A stretch of 64,000 bases of DNA from positions 1,364,001 through 1,428,000 of the forward strand of contig CP054190.1 in NCBI GenBank assembly GCA_015709575.1, read 5' to 3'. This DNA comes from Planctomycetia bacterium (GTDB lineage Bacteria; Planctomycetota; Phycisphaerae; UBA1845; Fen-1342). The translations under genes and the position numbers were made by a program. Shown here piece by piece: positions 1-8,008 of the stretch; position 1 is the stretch's first letter; each line of letters starts with the position of its first letter. The notes beneath the pieces are model-generated. The model was given only the letters and a program-made list of their open reading frames with translations, was not told the DNA's origin and searched no databases.

Positions 1-636
1 CAGGTGCGCGGCGAGTTCCGCCAGAATCGCCGACACGCGCCACGCAAACATGCCGCTGTTCCAGAGATACTCGCCGCTGGCGAGGTACTGCTGCGCAACC
101 TCCAGCGTCGGCTTCTCTCGAAAGCCCGCGCAGCGCCGAACCCCCGGGGAGACAGGCGGCCCCATCCGGACGTAGCCATATCCGGTGTGCGCGGCGGTCG
201 GGGTCACGCCGAACGTGACCAGGCTGGTTGGATGTGCCTCGGCCGCGCTGAGCCCGCTGCGCAGTGCCGATTCGAATGCGTCCTGCGGCGTCAGGATGTG
301 GTCGGCCGTGAAGACGGCCATCGTTGCGTCCGGGTCGCGCTCCGCGATCAGCGCCGCGGCCAGTCCGACGGCGTTGGCGGTGTCGCGCCCCATCGGCTCG
401 CCGATCAGGTTTTTTCGGGGAATATCGGGCAATTCGGCGGCGACGAGATCGACATACGCGGCCGAAGTGATCACCCAGGTCTGCGCCGGATCGAAACAGC
501 GCTCGAGCCGGCGCCGCGCGAGCTGCAATAGTGACGCGCCCTCAAAGAGCCGCATGAACTGCTTGGGGCGCTGGCGGCGGCTCAGCGGCCAGAGCCGCGT
601 GCCGGCGCCGCCGGCCATGATGACGGCGTGTCGCAT
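1..636 (-). CDS. manC: Mannose-1-phosphate guanylyltransferase (N-terminal part)
   Basis: The leftward frame opens at an ATG at 636 and runs off the window edge, giving about 212 residues. It starts MRHAVIMAGGAGTRLWPLSR followed by RPKQF, the nucleotide-binding signature of the GDP-mannose pyrophosphorylase family. GEPMGRDTANAVGLAA, the FTADH stretch, TGYGYVR, EKPTLEVA and LWNSGMFAWR follow in the order expected for the family. The enzyme makes GDP-mannose from mannose-1-phosphate and GTP for cell-surface glycans. It starts 4 nt after the stop of the upstream glucose-6-phosphate isomerase gene, so the two are almost certainly co-transcribed, linking hexose-phosphate conversion with sugar-nucleotide supply. 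The C-terminal part, including any isomerase domain, is outside the window. Confidence 0.93.
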   Translation of the reverse strand, partial: MRHAVIMAGGAGTRLWPLSRRQRPKQFMRLFEGASLLQLARRRLERCFDPAQTWVITSAAYVDLVAAELPDIPRKNLIGEPMGRDTANAVGLAAALIAERDPDATMAVFTADHILTPQDAFESALRSGLSAAEAHPTSLVTFGVTPTAAHTGYGYVRMGPPVSPGVRRCAGFREKPTLEVAQQYLASGEYLWNSGMFAWRVSAILAELAAHL

Positions 637-640
637 TGGC

Positions 641-2053
641 TCAAACCTCGTGGCGGCCGCGCTGCTTCAGGGCCGCCTGCAGTTCGCGGGCCTGCGCCTC
701 GAACCCGCGCCGCCCCAGCAGCGCGTAGGTCATGTCCTTGCCAAGCTGCACGGCCGGCTGGTCGTAGGGGTTCACGTTCAGCAGGCGGCCGGCGATGGTG
801 GTGGCCGCTTCCCACAGCATCAGAAACTGCCCGACGGTGTGCTCATCCACCCGCGGGAAACGAATCGTCAGGCAGGGGCGCTCATTGGCGGTCAGGGCGT
901 ACTCGGTCGCGCGCTTCTCCGCGTTGAGAAGCTTGCCGAGCGTCCCCCCTTGCAGATAGGCCAGCTCCGCAGGAGTGCCGGCGGCGCGCGGGATCTTCAC
1001 GTCGCGAGCGAAGCGCTCGACTTCAAGGAAAATGAACACCTTGTCATTGGGGCCGTCACGGTAGAGCTGCACCTGCGAGTGCTGATCGGTCGCCCCCAGC
1101 GCCCGGATCGGCGTTGGTCCGGTCATCACCGTCCGCCCACTGAGGTCGTCGCGCTTGCCGAGGCTCTCGGCCCACAGCTGCCGGTACCAATCCGCCAGGT
1201 CGCGGAGCTGCTGGCTGTAGGGCATCATGACGTGCAGGCGCTTCCCGCGGGCATAGAAGCCGACCAGCAGCAGCGCCAGCATCGCCGCCGGATTTTTCCG
1301 CGGGTCGGGCTGCGCCGCGCGACGGCTCATGGCGGCCGCCCCGGCCAGCAGCCTGGTCACGTTGATCCCGCACATCGCCGCGGAGAACAGCCCGACCGCG
1401 GAGAGCACCGAGAATCGACCGCCGACGCCGTCCGGTACAGGCAGATTCGCGTACTTCTCGCGCGTGACGATGTCGCGAAGAATCCCGCCGGCCGGGTCGG
1501 TTGTGACGATGAGGCGCTTGGCCAGCCCGGCCTTGCCGAGGCGCCGGGCCAGCAGGTCGCGGATGATGAGGAACTGCGCGGCCGTCTCGGCTGTCTCGCC
1601 CGACTTGCTGATCACGTTGAACACGGTCTTTTTCAGCGCGGGCGACAGATAGTCGAGCATGGCGCCGATCTGCGTCGGATCGACGTTATCCAACACGAAC
1701 AGGCGCGGACCGCGGCGGGTCGCCGTCGGTAGCAGGTTGTGCGTCCAGGGGTTGAGCGCTGTCTGCAGCGCCGTGTTTCCGAGCGCGGAGCCGCCGATGC
1801 CCAGCACCACGAGGTTTTCCGCGCCGGGCCGGAAGCGCCGTACCGCGGCACGCACCAGTGCGACCATGCGAGAGTCTTTTGGCAGCTCGCGGTAGCGGTG
1901 CTGGCCGTTGGCGCGCTCCGCCTCGATCTCTGCGACCACGTTCCTGACACGCCCGGCTTCAGCGTCGATCTCAGCCGTGGACATTCCGTGCGTCGCCCCT
2001 ACGGCGCTGTCGAGCGCACCGCTGTATTCCAGTCTCAGGTCGGCTGTCGGCAT
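641..2053 (-). CDS. pgi: Glucose-6-phosphate isomerase
   Basis: A protein of 470 residues starting MPTADLRLEYSG. Family marks are VVLGIGGSALG in the sugar-phosphate-binding SIS fold, NVISKSGETAET, the GGRFSVLSAVGL signature and DQHSQVQLYRDGP near the active site. The length fits the short bacterial isomerase group rather than the 550-residue E. coli type. It interconverts glucose-6-phosphate and fructose-6-phosphate in the cytoplasm. The ATG at 2053 is chosen because AAGGAAA lies just upstream and the protein then begins at the usual place; a longer in-frame extension to 2149 is Pro/Arg-rich and looks non-coding. The gene lies between the VKOR fusion gene and manC on the same strand and is tightly coupled to manC. 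Confidence 0.95.
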   Translation of the reverse strand: MPTADLRLEYSGALDSAVGATHGMSTAEIDAEAGRVRNVVAEIEAERANGQHRYRELPKDSRMVALVRAAVRRFRPGAENLVVLGIGGSALGNTALQTALNPWTHNLLPTATRRGPRLFVLDNVDPTQIGAMLDYLSPALKKTVFNVISKSGETAETAAQFLIIRDLLARRLGKAGLAKRLIVTTDPAGGILRDIVTREKYANLPVPDGVGGRFSVLSAVGLFSAAMCGINVTRLLAGAAAMSRRAAQPDPRKNPAAMLALLLVGFYARGKRLHVMMPYSQQLRDLADWYRQLWAESLGKRDDLSGRTVMTGPTPIRALGATDQHSQVQLYRDGPNDKVFIFLEVERFARDVKIPRAAGTPAELAYLQGGTLGKLLNAEKRATEYALTANERPCLTIRFPRVDEHTVGQFLMLWEAATTIAGRLLNVNPYDQPAVQLGKDMTYALLGRRGFEAQARELQAALKQRGRHEV

Positions 2054-2154
2054 GGTTTTTCCTTGGCTGCCGTGGGGATCCGGCTTGGGATCGGGGCGCG
2101 GACACGCACGGCGGGGCGGCAGGATAGCGAACTCGCGGCTGCGCTGCACGCCCG

Positions 2155-3630
2155 TCAGGGTCGGGTTGCGTCCGTCGGCAGGGCAGGCCCGCCCGGCGTC
2201 GCAGCTGCCGGCGCTGTAATTCCACGGGCATCGCCGGAGTCGGCGCCGCCGCTGACGGCTTCGCCCGGCCCGAGGTTCAGCAGCAATTCCCAGGTGCGCT
2301 TGCGGAATGCTCCCTCGACGCGCTTGCCGTCCAGGAACACCGCCGGGGGCGCGGTGACGCCGAGCCGGACAGCGGTGGCCGCGTCGTCGCGGATCCGGGC
2401 GAGAGTCGCATCCTCGCGCGCGGCGGCGTCGAAGGCTTCGCCGGAGACGCCCATTTCAACGGCCCACTCACGCAAGGCGGAGGATGTGACGCGGGACTGG
2501 TTTTCGAAGATGCGCTGCGCGTACTCGTGCGCCCGCAGGGGCGACAGCTTTCGAACCGCCTCATAGGCCTGTGCTGCGTCGCAGGCCGAGGGGTGGCGAG
2601 GCGCGGCAACCGCCGGATTGCATGAATCCAGCGGGTAATGGCGCAGATCGAGCGATAACAGCGCCGGGTGAGACCTGCCGATGCCGTCGAGGATGGTGTG
2701 CAATTCGCGGCAATGTGAGCATTGAAAGTCTGAAAACACGACAATGTGGCGCACGCCGGGCGCATCGGCGGTCGGTCCGGGTGATTCGGTGACGGCGAGT
2801 GACTTACGGGGGGGAATCACGACGGTCGGAGCGCGCTCGTAGCGCCAGCGGATGAACTCAGCGTCGAGGACGAGGCGGCGATACAGCACGCTGTCGCCGA
2901 GGGAGGTGGAGGTCGCTCCGGCGAAGACGGCCGCGATCAGCACAGCGGCCAGCATGGCCGCTCCGCAGAGGGCATGGGCGACCATCGGGCGCGGGATGGT
3001 TCCGGGAGTGGGTTGCCAGGGCATGGTCAGCAGCGCCAGCAGCGCCAGAATCGCGTTCATCACATGCACGAGCGCGCATCCGCGACAGACTCCAAGAGAC
3101 AGCATCTGCTGAAACAGTATCAACGAAATCAGCAGCCCGAATGCGAGCAGCACCATGATCGGTGTCTGGGTCAGCGCCCGCCCGCGCGTGGCCGGCCCGA
3201 CCAGTGCGAACCACAGCATCACGGCCGTGAAGTAGCCCAGCCCCAGCAGGGTCCACGGGGCTCGAACAGCCGGCTCGCCATCGGGGGTGCGCCCAAGGAC
3301 CGCGACCGCGTGTTCGCTTGTCAGCAGGCCGGCGCAGCCGCGCTGGCCCGCACAGACCGCCCCGAGCAGCGGGTTTACTTGCGTGGCCCCGCCGGTGATG
3401 CGGACAAGGTCGAAGCAGGTCCACGCTCCCAGCAGCGCCGCTACGACCGCCAGCCAGCGCGCGACCTGCTGCAGCAGCCTCGGCCGGCTGAAATCAGCAC
3501 CCGGCGGCCGGGAATCCGACTGCCGCCGGGGCGCGTGAGTCGCCGCGGGCACCGCAGTGCCCGGCGCGGCAGGTCGAACTGCGGTGGGTTGCGTGGCGGG
3601 AGTGGCATCTTTGGGAGCATCAGCGTGCAT
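2155..3630 (-). CDS. Vitamin K epoxide reductase-DsbA-like thioredoxin fusion
   Basis: 491 residues. After a Pro/Ala-rich cytoplasmic N-terminus comes a membrane domain with several hydrophobic helices (about residues 58-240), containing a conserved Cys pair in the N-terminal loop and the CRGC motif that marks the VKOR family. A soluble C-terminal domain follows (about 290-460): HIVVFSDFQCSHCRELHTIL is a thioredoxin-fold DsbA/DsbG-like active site with CSHC, and TAPPAVFLDGKRVEGAF is the cis-Pro region. Bacterial VKOR-thioredoxin fusions reoxidise their own thiol-disulfide domain with quinone and so drive disulfide formation in the periplasm. This fits the several Cys-rich exported proteins encoded elsewhere in the window. 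It is upstream of pgi on the same strand with a gap of about 100 nt. Confidence 0.88.
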   Translation of the reverse strand: MHADAPKDATPATQPTAVRPAAPGTAVPAATHAPRRQSDSRPPGADFSRPRLLQQVARWLAVVAALLGAWTCFDLVRITGGATQVNPLLGAVCAGQRGCAGLLTSEHAVAVLGRTPDGEPAVRAPWTLLGLGYFTAVMLWFALVGPATRGRALTQTPIMVLLAFGLLISLILFQQMLSLGVCRGCALVHVMNAILALLALLTMPWQPTPGTIPRPMVAHALCGAAMLAAVLIAAVFAGATSTSLGDSVLYRRLVLDAEFIRWRYERAPTVVIPPRKSLAVTESPGPTADAPGVRHIVVFSDFQCSHCRELHTILDGIGRSHPALLSLDLRHYPLDSCNPAVAAPRHPSACDAAQAYEAVRKLSPLRAHEYAQRIFENQSRVTSSALREWAVEMGVSGEAFDAAAREDATLARIRDDAATAVRLGVTAPPAVFLDGKRVEGAFRKRTWELLLNLGPGEAVSGGADSGDARGITAPAAATPGGPALPTDATRP

Positions 3631-3747
3631 GCAGCGTGATCCTTGCTACGGCCGGCAACAGCCTAACGATCGCTTCGGAATCCTAACCGCCGACGCCGGC
3701 ATGCGGAGTGATGCGGAGCTTGACGCCTGCCGTCGCGCCGGGTCAGG

Positions 3748-4374
3748 ATGCGCGCCGCGGATGGAGCCGCGCGCGGTATACGCACGGCATCCGCGCTTTC
3801 TGCGGGAGCGGGCGTGCGATTCTCAAACTCAACCAGCCTGTGCAGCGAGCGGATGTACCGCTCGTTTCTCCAGCACACTGAGCCGTACGATCATTCCGCG
3901 TTGACGGTACGCGTGCGTTACAGCCGCAGCTCCGAGTTTTCCGGCGCCTGCTACTATCGCGACGCGCGGATCTTCATCAACCTGGGGCGAACGAACCGTT
4001 ATCCGTATCCGCTGGCGACGCAGGTGGCCCGATCGCAGAGCAACCGCACGCACTGGTGGCGCGAGCTGTACCGGCTGACGCTGGCGGATGCGTATCAACT
4101 GGCGCTCTTCGTGTACCTGCACGAGTTGTACCACTATCTCGTGAGCCGCGCCGGGCGGGGAGTGCGGCGCAAGGAGGCGATGTGCGACCGGTTCGCAGCG
4201 CGCGTGCTGGTGGATGCCTTCGGCTGTCCGCTCCGCGACTCGAACGGTGGCGCCGTGCCGCGCGATTCCTGGGATTTTCAGGATCTGCACGCCTTCGTGG
4301 CCGGTGCGCCACGTACCGCCCCGCGCGAGCGGGCCGCACGCATTCCAGTCACGATCCGCGGGGTGAGGCTCTGA
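3748..4374 (+). CDS. Small HExxH metallopeptidase-like protein
   Basis: 208 residues from the first ATG; the true start could equally be the ATG at 3853, and neither has a convincing ribosome site. The clear feature is LHELYHYLV (H125, E126, H129), a zinc-binding HExxH helix, followed 13 residues later by RRKEAMCDRFAARVLVDAF. E143 or D147 there could be a third ligand, as in other minimal gluzincin-like proteins. The rest is basic and aromatic-rich with no recognised domain, signal peptide or membrane helix. The function is unknown; a soluble metal-dependent hydrolase is the best inference. It lies between the divergent VKOR gene and sucB, about 130 nt upstream of sucB. Confidence 0.6.
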   Translation: MRAADGAARGIRTASALSAGAGVRFSNSTSLCSERMYRSFLQHTEPYDHSALTVRVRYSRSSEFSGACYYRDARIFINLGRTNRYPYPLATQVARSQSNRTHWWRELYRLTLADAYQLALFVYLHELYHYLVSRAGRGVRRKEAMCDRFAARVLVDAFGCPLRDSNGGAVPRDSWDFQDLHAFVAGAPRTAPRERAARIPVTIRGVRL

Positions 4375-4504
4375 AGGCGGTCCGTGCCGGATGCCGCCCC
4401 GGCGCGCGATTCTTCCGATAGTATTTGTAGGAATCCCGCGTCCAGCTCCCGCCGGCGGGTCGGGTGCGGACCGTCGCGATTGAACCTGCCGCGCGAGAGC
4501 CAAC

Positions 4505-5863
4505 GTGCCCATCGAGCTGAAAGTCCCCTCCGTCGGCGAATCCATCACGAAGGTCGTCATCGGCGCGTGGAAGAAGAAGGAAGGTGACGCCGCTGCGCGC
4601 GATGAGTCGCTGGTCGAGATCGAAACGGACAAGGCCACGATCGAGCTTCCCGCGCCGGTCGCCGGCAGCATTGCCAGGATCCTGAAGCGAGAGGGCGACG
4701 CGGCCGCCGTCGGCGAGGTGATCGGGTACATGGAAGAGGGTGCGGCGCCGCCGGTGTCCGCGCGCGGCGCTGCGGCCGCGCCGGCAGCATCGCACGGCGC
4801 GACGGAGTCAGCCGGTCGCACGTCCGCTGTAGCGGGAGGCGGCACTGCGGTGGGCGGGTCGGCATCCAGTGTTACGGCCGTTGTGGCAGCGCCAGCGCGC
4901 GGCTCGGGCAGTTCGCCGTCGCACGTGATGCCGGCAGCGCGTCGCGCCGCGGCGGAAACGGGCATCGCGGCGGAACAGGTGTCGGGGTCCGGACCGGGCG
5001 GGCGCATTCTCAAAGAGGACGTGCAGCGGCACGCGGCATCCGGCGGATCCGGTTCGCCATTCGTCGCGCAGCGGCCCGCCGCATCGTCGGATGCAGGCGA
5101 CGACGCCGCGAGCAATGGTCACTCCGAAGCGGCCGTGCGGCAGGAGCAGGCCGTGCCGATGACGCCGCTGCGGCAGCGGGTGGCGGCTCGGCTGGTGGAA
5201 AGCCAGCAAACGGCGGCGTTGCTGACCACGTTCAACGAGGTGGACATGCACGCAGCCATGGAGCTGCGAAACCGCTACAAGGACGCCTACGAGAAAAAAT
5301 ACGGCGTGAAGCTGGGCTTCATGTCGCTGTTCGTGAAGGCCGCAATTGACGCGCTGAAGCTGTATCCGCAGCTCAACGCCGAGATCCGCGAGATGCCGGG
5401 GCGCGACGGGCAGCCGCTCCCGCACGTCGTCTATCGCAACTACTACGACATTGGCGTGGCGGTCAGCGGCGGGAAGGGCCTGGTAGTGCCGGTGGTGCGC
5501 AACGCCGAGCGCATGAGCTTCGCCGAGATCGAGCGGCAGATCGCCGATTTCGGGGCGCGCGGGCGGGACAACAAGCTCAAGCTGGAGGAGTTGCAGGGCG
5601 GAACGTTCACGATCAGCAACGGCGGCGTCTTCGGCTCTCTGATGTCCACGCCGATCATCAATCCGCCGCAGAGCGGGATTCTCGGGCTGCACGCGATCCA
5701 GGATCGCCCGGTGGCGCGCGAGGGGCAGGTGGTGATCCGGCCGATGATGTACATCGCGCTGACGTACGATCATCGCATCGTGGATGGGCGCGAGGCCGTT
5801 ACGTTCCTGCGGCGGATCAAGGAGTGCGTCGAGGATCCGGCGCGCGTGCTGATCGAAGTGTGA
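4505..5863 (+). CDS. sucB: 2-oxoglutarate dehydrogenase E2, dihydrolipoyl succinyltransferase
   Basis: 452 residues from a GTG start. Domain order is: lipoyl domain (1-80) with [15 protein letters not shown] and the lipoyl-lysine K43; an Ala/Gly/Pro-rich flexible linker; a peripheral E3-binding domain (about 135-175) with [12 protein letters not shown] and [13 protein letters not shown]; a second linker; and the catalytic acyltransferase core (about 215-452) ending [14 protein letters not shown], with H423 and D427 as catalytic residues. It transfers the succinyl group from thiamine-bound intermediate to CoA in the TCA-cycle 2-oxoglutarate dehydrogenase complex. The core is closer to the OGDH type than to the pyruvate type. 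No E1 or E3 gene lies next to it, so the complex genes are dispersed. Confidence 0.95.
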   Translation: MPIELKVPSVGESITKVVIGAWKKKEGDAAARDESLVEIETDKATIELPAPVAGSIARILKREGDAAAVGEVIGYMEEGAAPPVSARGAAAAPAASHGATESAGRTSAVAGGGTAVGGSASSVTAVVAAPARGSGSSPSHVMPAARRAAAETGIAAEQVSGSGPGGRILKEDVQRHAASGGSGSPFVAQRPAASSDAGDDAASNGHSEAAVRQEQAVPMTPLRQRVAARLVESQQTAALLTTFNEVDMHAAMELRNRYKDAYEKKYGVKLGFMSLFVKAAIDALKLYPQLNAEIREMPGRDGQPLPHVVYRNYYDIGVAVSGGKGLVVPVVRNAERMSFAEIERQIADFGARGRDNKLKLEELQGGTFTISNGGVFGSLMSTPIINPPQSGILGLHAIQDRPVAREGQVVIRPMMYIALTYDHRIVDGREAVTFLRRIKECVEDPARVLIEV

Positions 5864-5928
5864 CGGGGGCCGCAGCGATCGGGATCGGAGTCGCGGCGCG
5901 CAACGTCGATGGAACAGCGCGCCGGGGT

Positions 5929-6429
5929 TCAAGCTCCGGTCGATTGCCGAGCGGCGCAAAAGCGCTCGAACGCAGCGAGCGTCTCGTTGCTGACGTGATG
6001 CTCGATCCCTTCAGCGTCGGTCTCGGCGATTTCGCGGCTGACCCCCATCGCCAGCAGGAACCGCACCACGATTTCATGACGGCGCTTCGCCGCGGCTGCC
6101 AGACGGCGACCTTCGTCCGTCAGGAAAATCGAGCGATAGGGCCGGGTGACGACCAAGCCCGATTTGGCCAACCGGGCGACGGTCTTGATGACCGTGACGT
6201 GCGTGACGCCCAGTCGGCGGGCGATGTCCACGGCACGCGCCTCGCCGGTGGCGTCGATCAGTTCGGCGATCAGTTCGACGTAGTCCTCGGCCAGTTCGCT
6301 GTGGTGGGCGCGACGGGTTTGGCGATAGGCGGCGGCTGAGCGTGCGACCGCGTCCGGTTCTGACCCGGCCGGGCGGCGCTTTCGCGGTGCGGTAGTATTT
6401 TTGCGGGTGGGCAGAACGCGGCTCCGCAT
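5929..6429 (-). CDS. mntR: Manganese-responsive regulator MntR (DtxR family)
   Basis: 166 residues. After a basic N-terminal tail comes ELAEDYVELIAELI, then a winged helix-turn-helix (RAVDIARRLGVTHVTVIKTVARLAKSGLV), then the dimerisation/metal domain with RHEIVVRFLLAMGVSREIAETDAEGIEHHVSNETLAAF. The E and H residues in EGIEHHVS and the arrangement of the RHEIV helix match the metal-binding residues of Gram-negative MntR. It lacks the SH3-like domain of long DtxR proteins. It is expected to bind Mn2+ and control manganese import and export genes. No transporter gene is adjacent. The palindrome just upstream of its start suggests autoregulation. It converges with sucB, whose stop is about 65 nt away. 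Confidence 0.9.
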   Translation of the reverse strand: MRSRVLPTRKNTTAPRKRRPAGSEPDAVARSAAAYRQTRRAHHSELAEDYVELIAELIDATGEARAVDIARRLGVTHVTVIKTVARLAKSGLVVTRPYRSIFLTDEGRRLAAAAKRRHEIVVRFLLAMGVSREIAETDAEGIEHHVSNETLAAFERFCAARQSTGA

Positions 6430-6438
6430 CCGGTTACG

Positions 6439-6459
6439 TTGTGTACCTTCAGTTCACAA
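6439..6459. promoter_or_regulatory. Candidate MntR operator palindrome
   Basis: An imperfect 21-bp palindrome, TTGTGTAC, then CTTCA, then GTTCACAA (7 of 8 arm positions complementary). It begins 10 bp upstream of the mntR start, in a short AT-richer island between divergent mntR and rsgA. Size and position suit a DtxR/MntR-type dimer site. Binding is inferred. Confidence 0.4.
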
Positions 6460-6532
6460 ATTGTAGCATTTCGCGCCCGGACGCGACAACCGCCGCCGCC
6501 GGGCGCGCTCGGACAGCTACAATCAGAGTGAA

Positions 6533-7963
6533 ATGGCACGAAAAGAGAAAAAAGGGCGCAAAGTCCGCGTTGAATTCCGCCAGAACCGCGCCGCGCGCGG
6601 CCGCGGGGAGGAATGGACCCGCCGTTATCAGCGCGACGCGGACGGCGCGATCGATGCGCGCCTGCACGAATCCGTGCGCCCAAAGGGCGACCTGAGCCGG
6701 AAGCGCACCGTCATGATGGGGGAGAATGACGCGCCGCTGGTGGATGAGTCGCAGTGGAAGCGGGGCGTATGCACGTCGGTGTTCGGGCTGGTTTGCCGGG
6801 TGAATGACGAGAGCGGGGCGACGTGGGACTGCACGGTGCGGCGCGTGCTGCGAACGCTTCTGATCGAGCAGCGCTCGCCGGTGACGGTGGGGGATCGCGT
6901 GTGGTTCTCGACTGCTGCGGCGCCAAGCGCGGCGACGGCCGGATCGGGCGTGATCGAGCGGGTGGAGCCGCGTCGCACGCGGCTTTCGCGTCGCGAGCGC
7001 CGCGGTCGTGAGCACACGCTGGTCGCCAACGCGGATCAACTGCTGATCGTCGCGAGCATCGTGCAGCCGCGGCTCAAGCCGCACCTGATCGATCGCTACA
7101 TAGTCGCGGCGCACCGGGGCGGCCTGCGGCCGCTGATTGCGTTGAACAAGGCCGACCTGGGGCAGGTGGACAACCCGGAATCGCTCGGCGTGGAGGAACC
7201 GGCGGATGAACGGAAATCGGAGCCACTCGCGCCGCCGCGCGAGGAACCGGCGCTAATCGAGGGCTGGACCGAGGATGACGACACGGGGCACGTCGCAGAC
7301 GACGGCGCTGAGATGGCTGACGACCACGTCGAGTGTCCGGGGGACGATAGTGAGAGCGAGGACGGCACTCCGGGCGACGACGGTTTCGTCGCGGATTGGG
7401 AGAGTGAGGATATTGAGATCGAGGAGGGGCCGCGCAGCGGGCGGCGCGTCACGGTCGGGGAGGTGGTGGCGGAGTATCGCGCGCTGGGGTACCGCGTGGT
7501 GCTCACAAGCGCCGCTACGGGGATGGGGCTGGAGGAGCTGCGCGCGGAGATGTGCGGGCGCGTGACGGTGCTCAGCGGGCAGAGCGGCGTCGGGAAAAGC
7601 TCGCTGATCAACGCGATGCAGCCGGGGCTGGAGTTGGCGGTCGGCGACGTCAGTGCGGAAAACCAGAAGGGCCGGCACACCACCAGTCACGCGCGGCTAC
7701 TGCCGCTTTCATTCGGTGGGTTTGTGGTGGATACACCGGGCGTTCGGGCGTTCGACCTGTGGGACGTGCCGGCGGGGGAGCTTGAGGCCTATTTCGCCGA
7801 GATCGCGCCGCGCGTCGCGCATTGCGCCTTCTCGAACTGCACCCACCTGCACGAGGACGGCTGCGCGGTGCTGGCGGCGCTCGATGATGGGCAGATTTCG
7901 CCGCGGCGGTATGACAGCTTCGCCAAGATGTACACCGAGGCGGTCCAGGAGCGCCGCTGGTAG
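6533..7963 (+). CDS. rsgA: Ribosome small-subunit GTPase RsgA with acidic insert
   Basis: 476 residues, longer than the usual 300-350. It begins with a very basic tail, then an OB-fold region (about 75-150). The GTPase is circularly permuted as in all RsgA: G4 ALNKADL at 203-209, G5 TSAATGMG, then G1 GQSGVGKSS at 349-357, and G3 DTPGVRAF. The C-terminal zinc knuckle is CAFSNCTHLHEDGC. It assists late 30S maturation and releases on GTP hydrolysis. Between G4 and G5, residues about 210-300 form an extra segment that is almost entirely Asp/Glu-rich and probably disordered, absent from the E. coli and B. subtilis proteins. The gene stands alone, divergent from mntR. Confidence 0.93.
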   Translation: MARKEKKGRKVRVEFRQNRAARGRGEEWTRRYQRDADGAIDARLHESVRPKGDLSRKRTVMMGENDAPLVDESQWKRGVCTSVFGLVCRVNDESGATWDCTVRRVLRTLLIEQRSPVTVGDRVWFSTAAAPSAATAGSGVIERVEPRRTRLSRRERRGREHTLVANADQLLIVASIVQPRLKPHLIDRYIVAAHRGGLRPLIALNKADLGQVDNPESLGVEEPADERKSEPLAPPREEPALIEGWTEDDDTGHVADDGAEMADDHVECPGDDSESEDGTPGDDGFVADWESEDIEIEEGPRSGRRVTVGEVVAEYRALGYRVVLTSAATGMGLEELRAEMCGRVTVLSGQSGVGKSSLINAMQPGLELAVGDVSAENQKGRHTTSHARLLPLSFGGFVVDTPGVRAFDLWDVPAGELEAYFAEIAPRVAHCAFSNCTHLHEDGCAVLAALDDGQISPRRYDSFAKMYTEAVQERRW

Positions 7964-8008
7964 CGGGGACGCCGGGCGGGAGCGCCTCGGACGGGTATCA
8001 TCCGCGGC

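Noticed and set aside
185..1732. Long plus-strand open frame opposite pgi and manC.
   Set aside because: It lies antisense to clear pgi and manC homologues, has no recognisable domain and is only open because of high G+C content.
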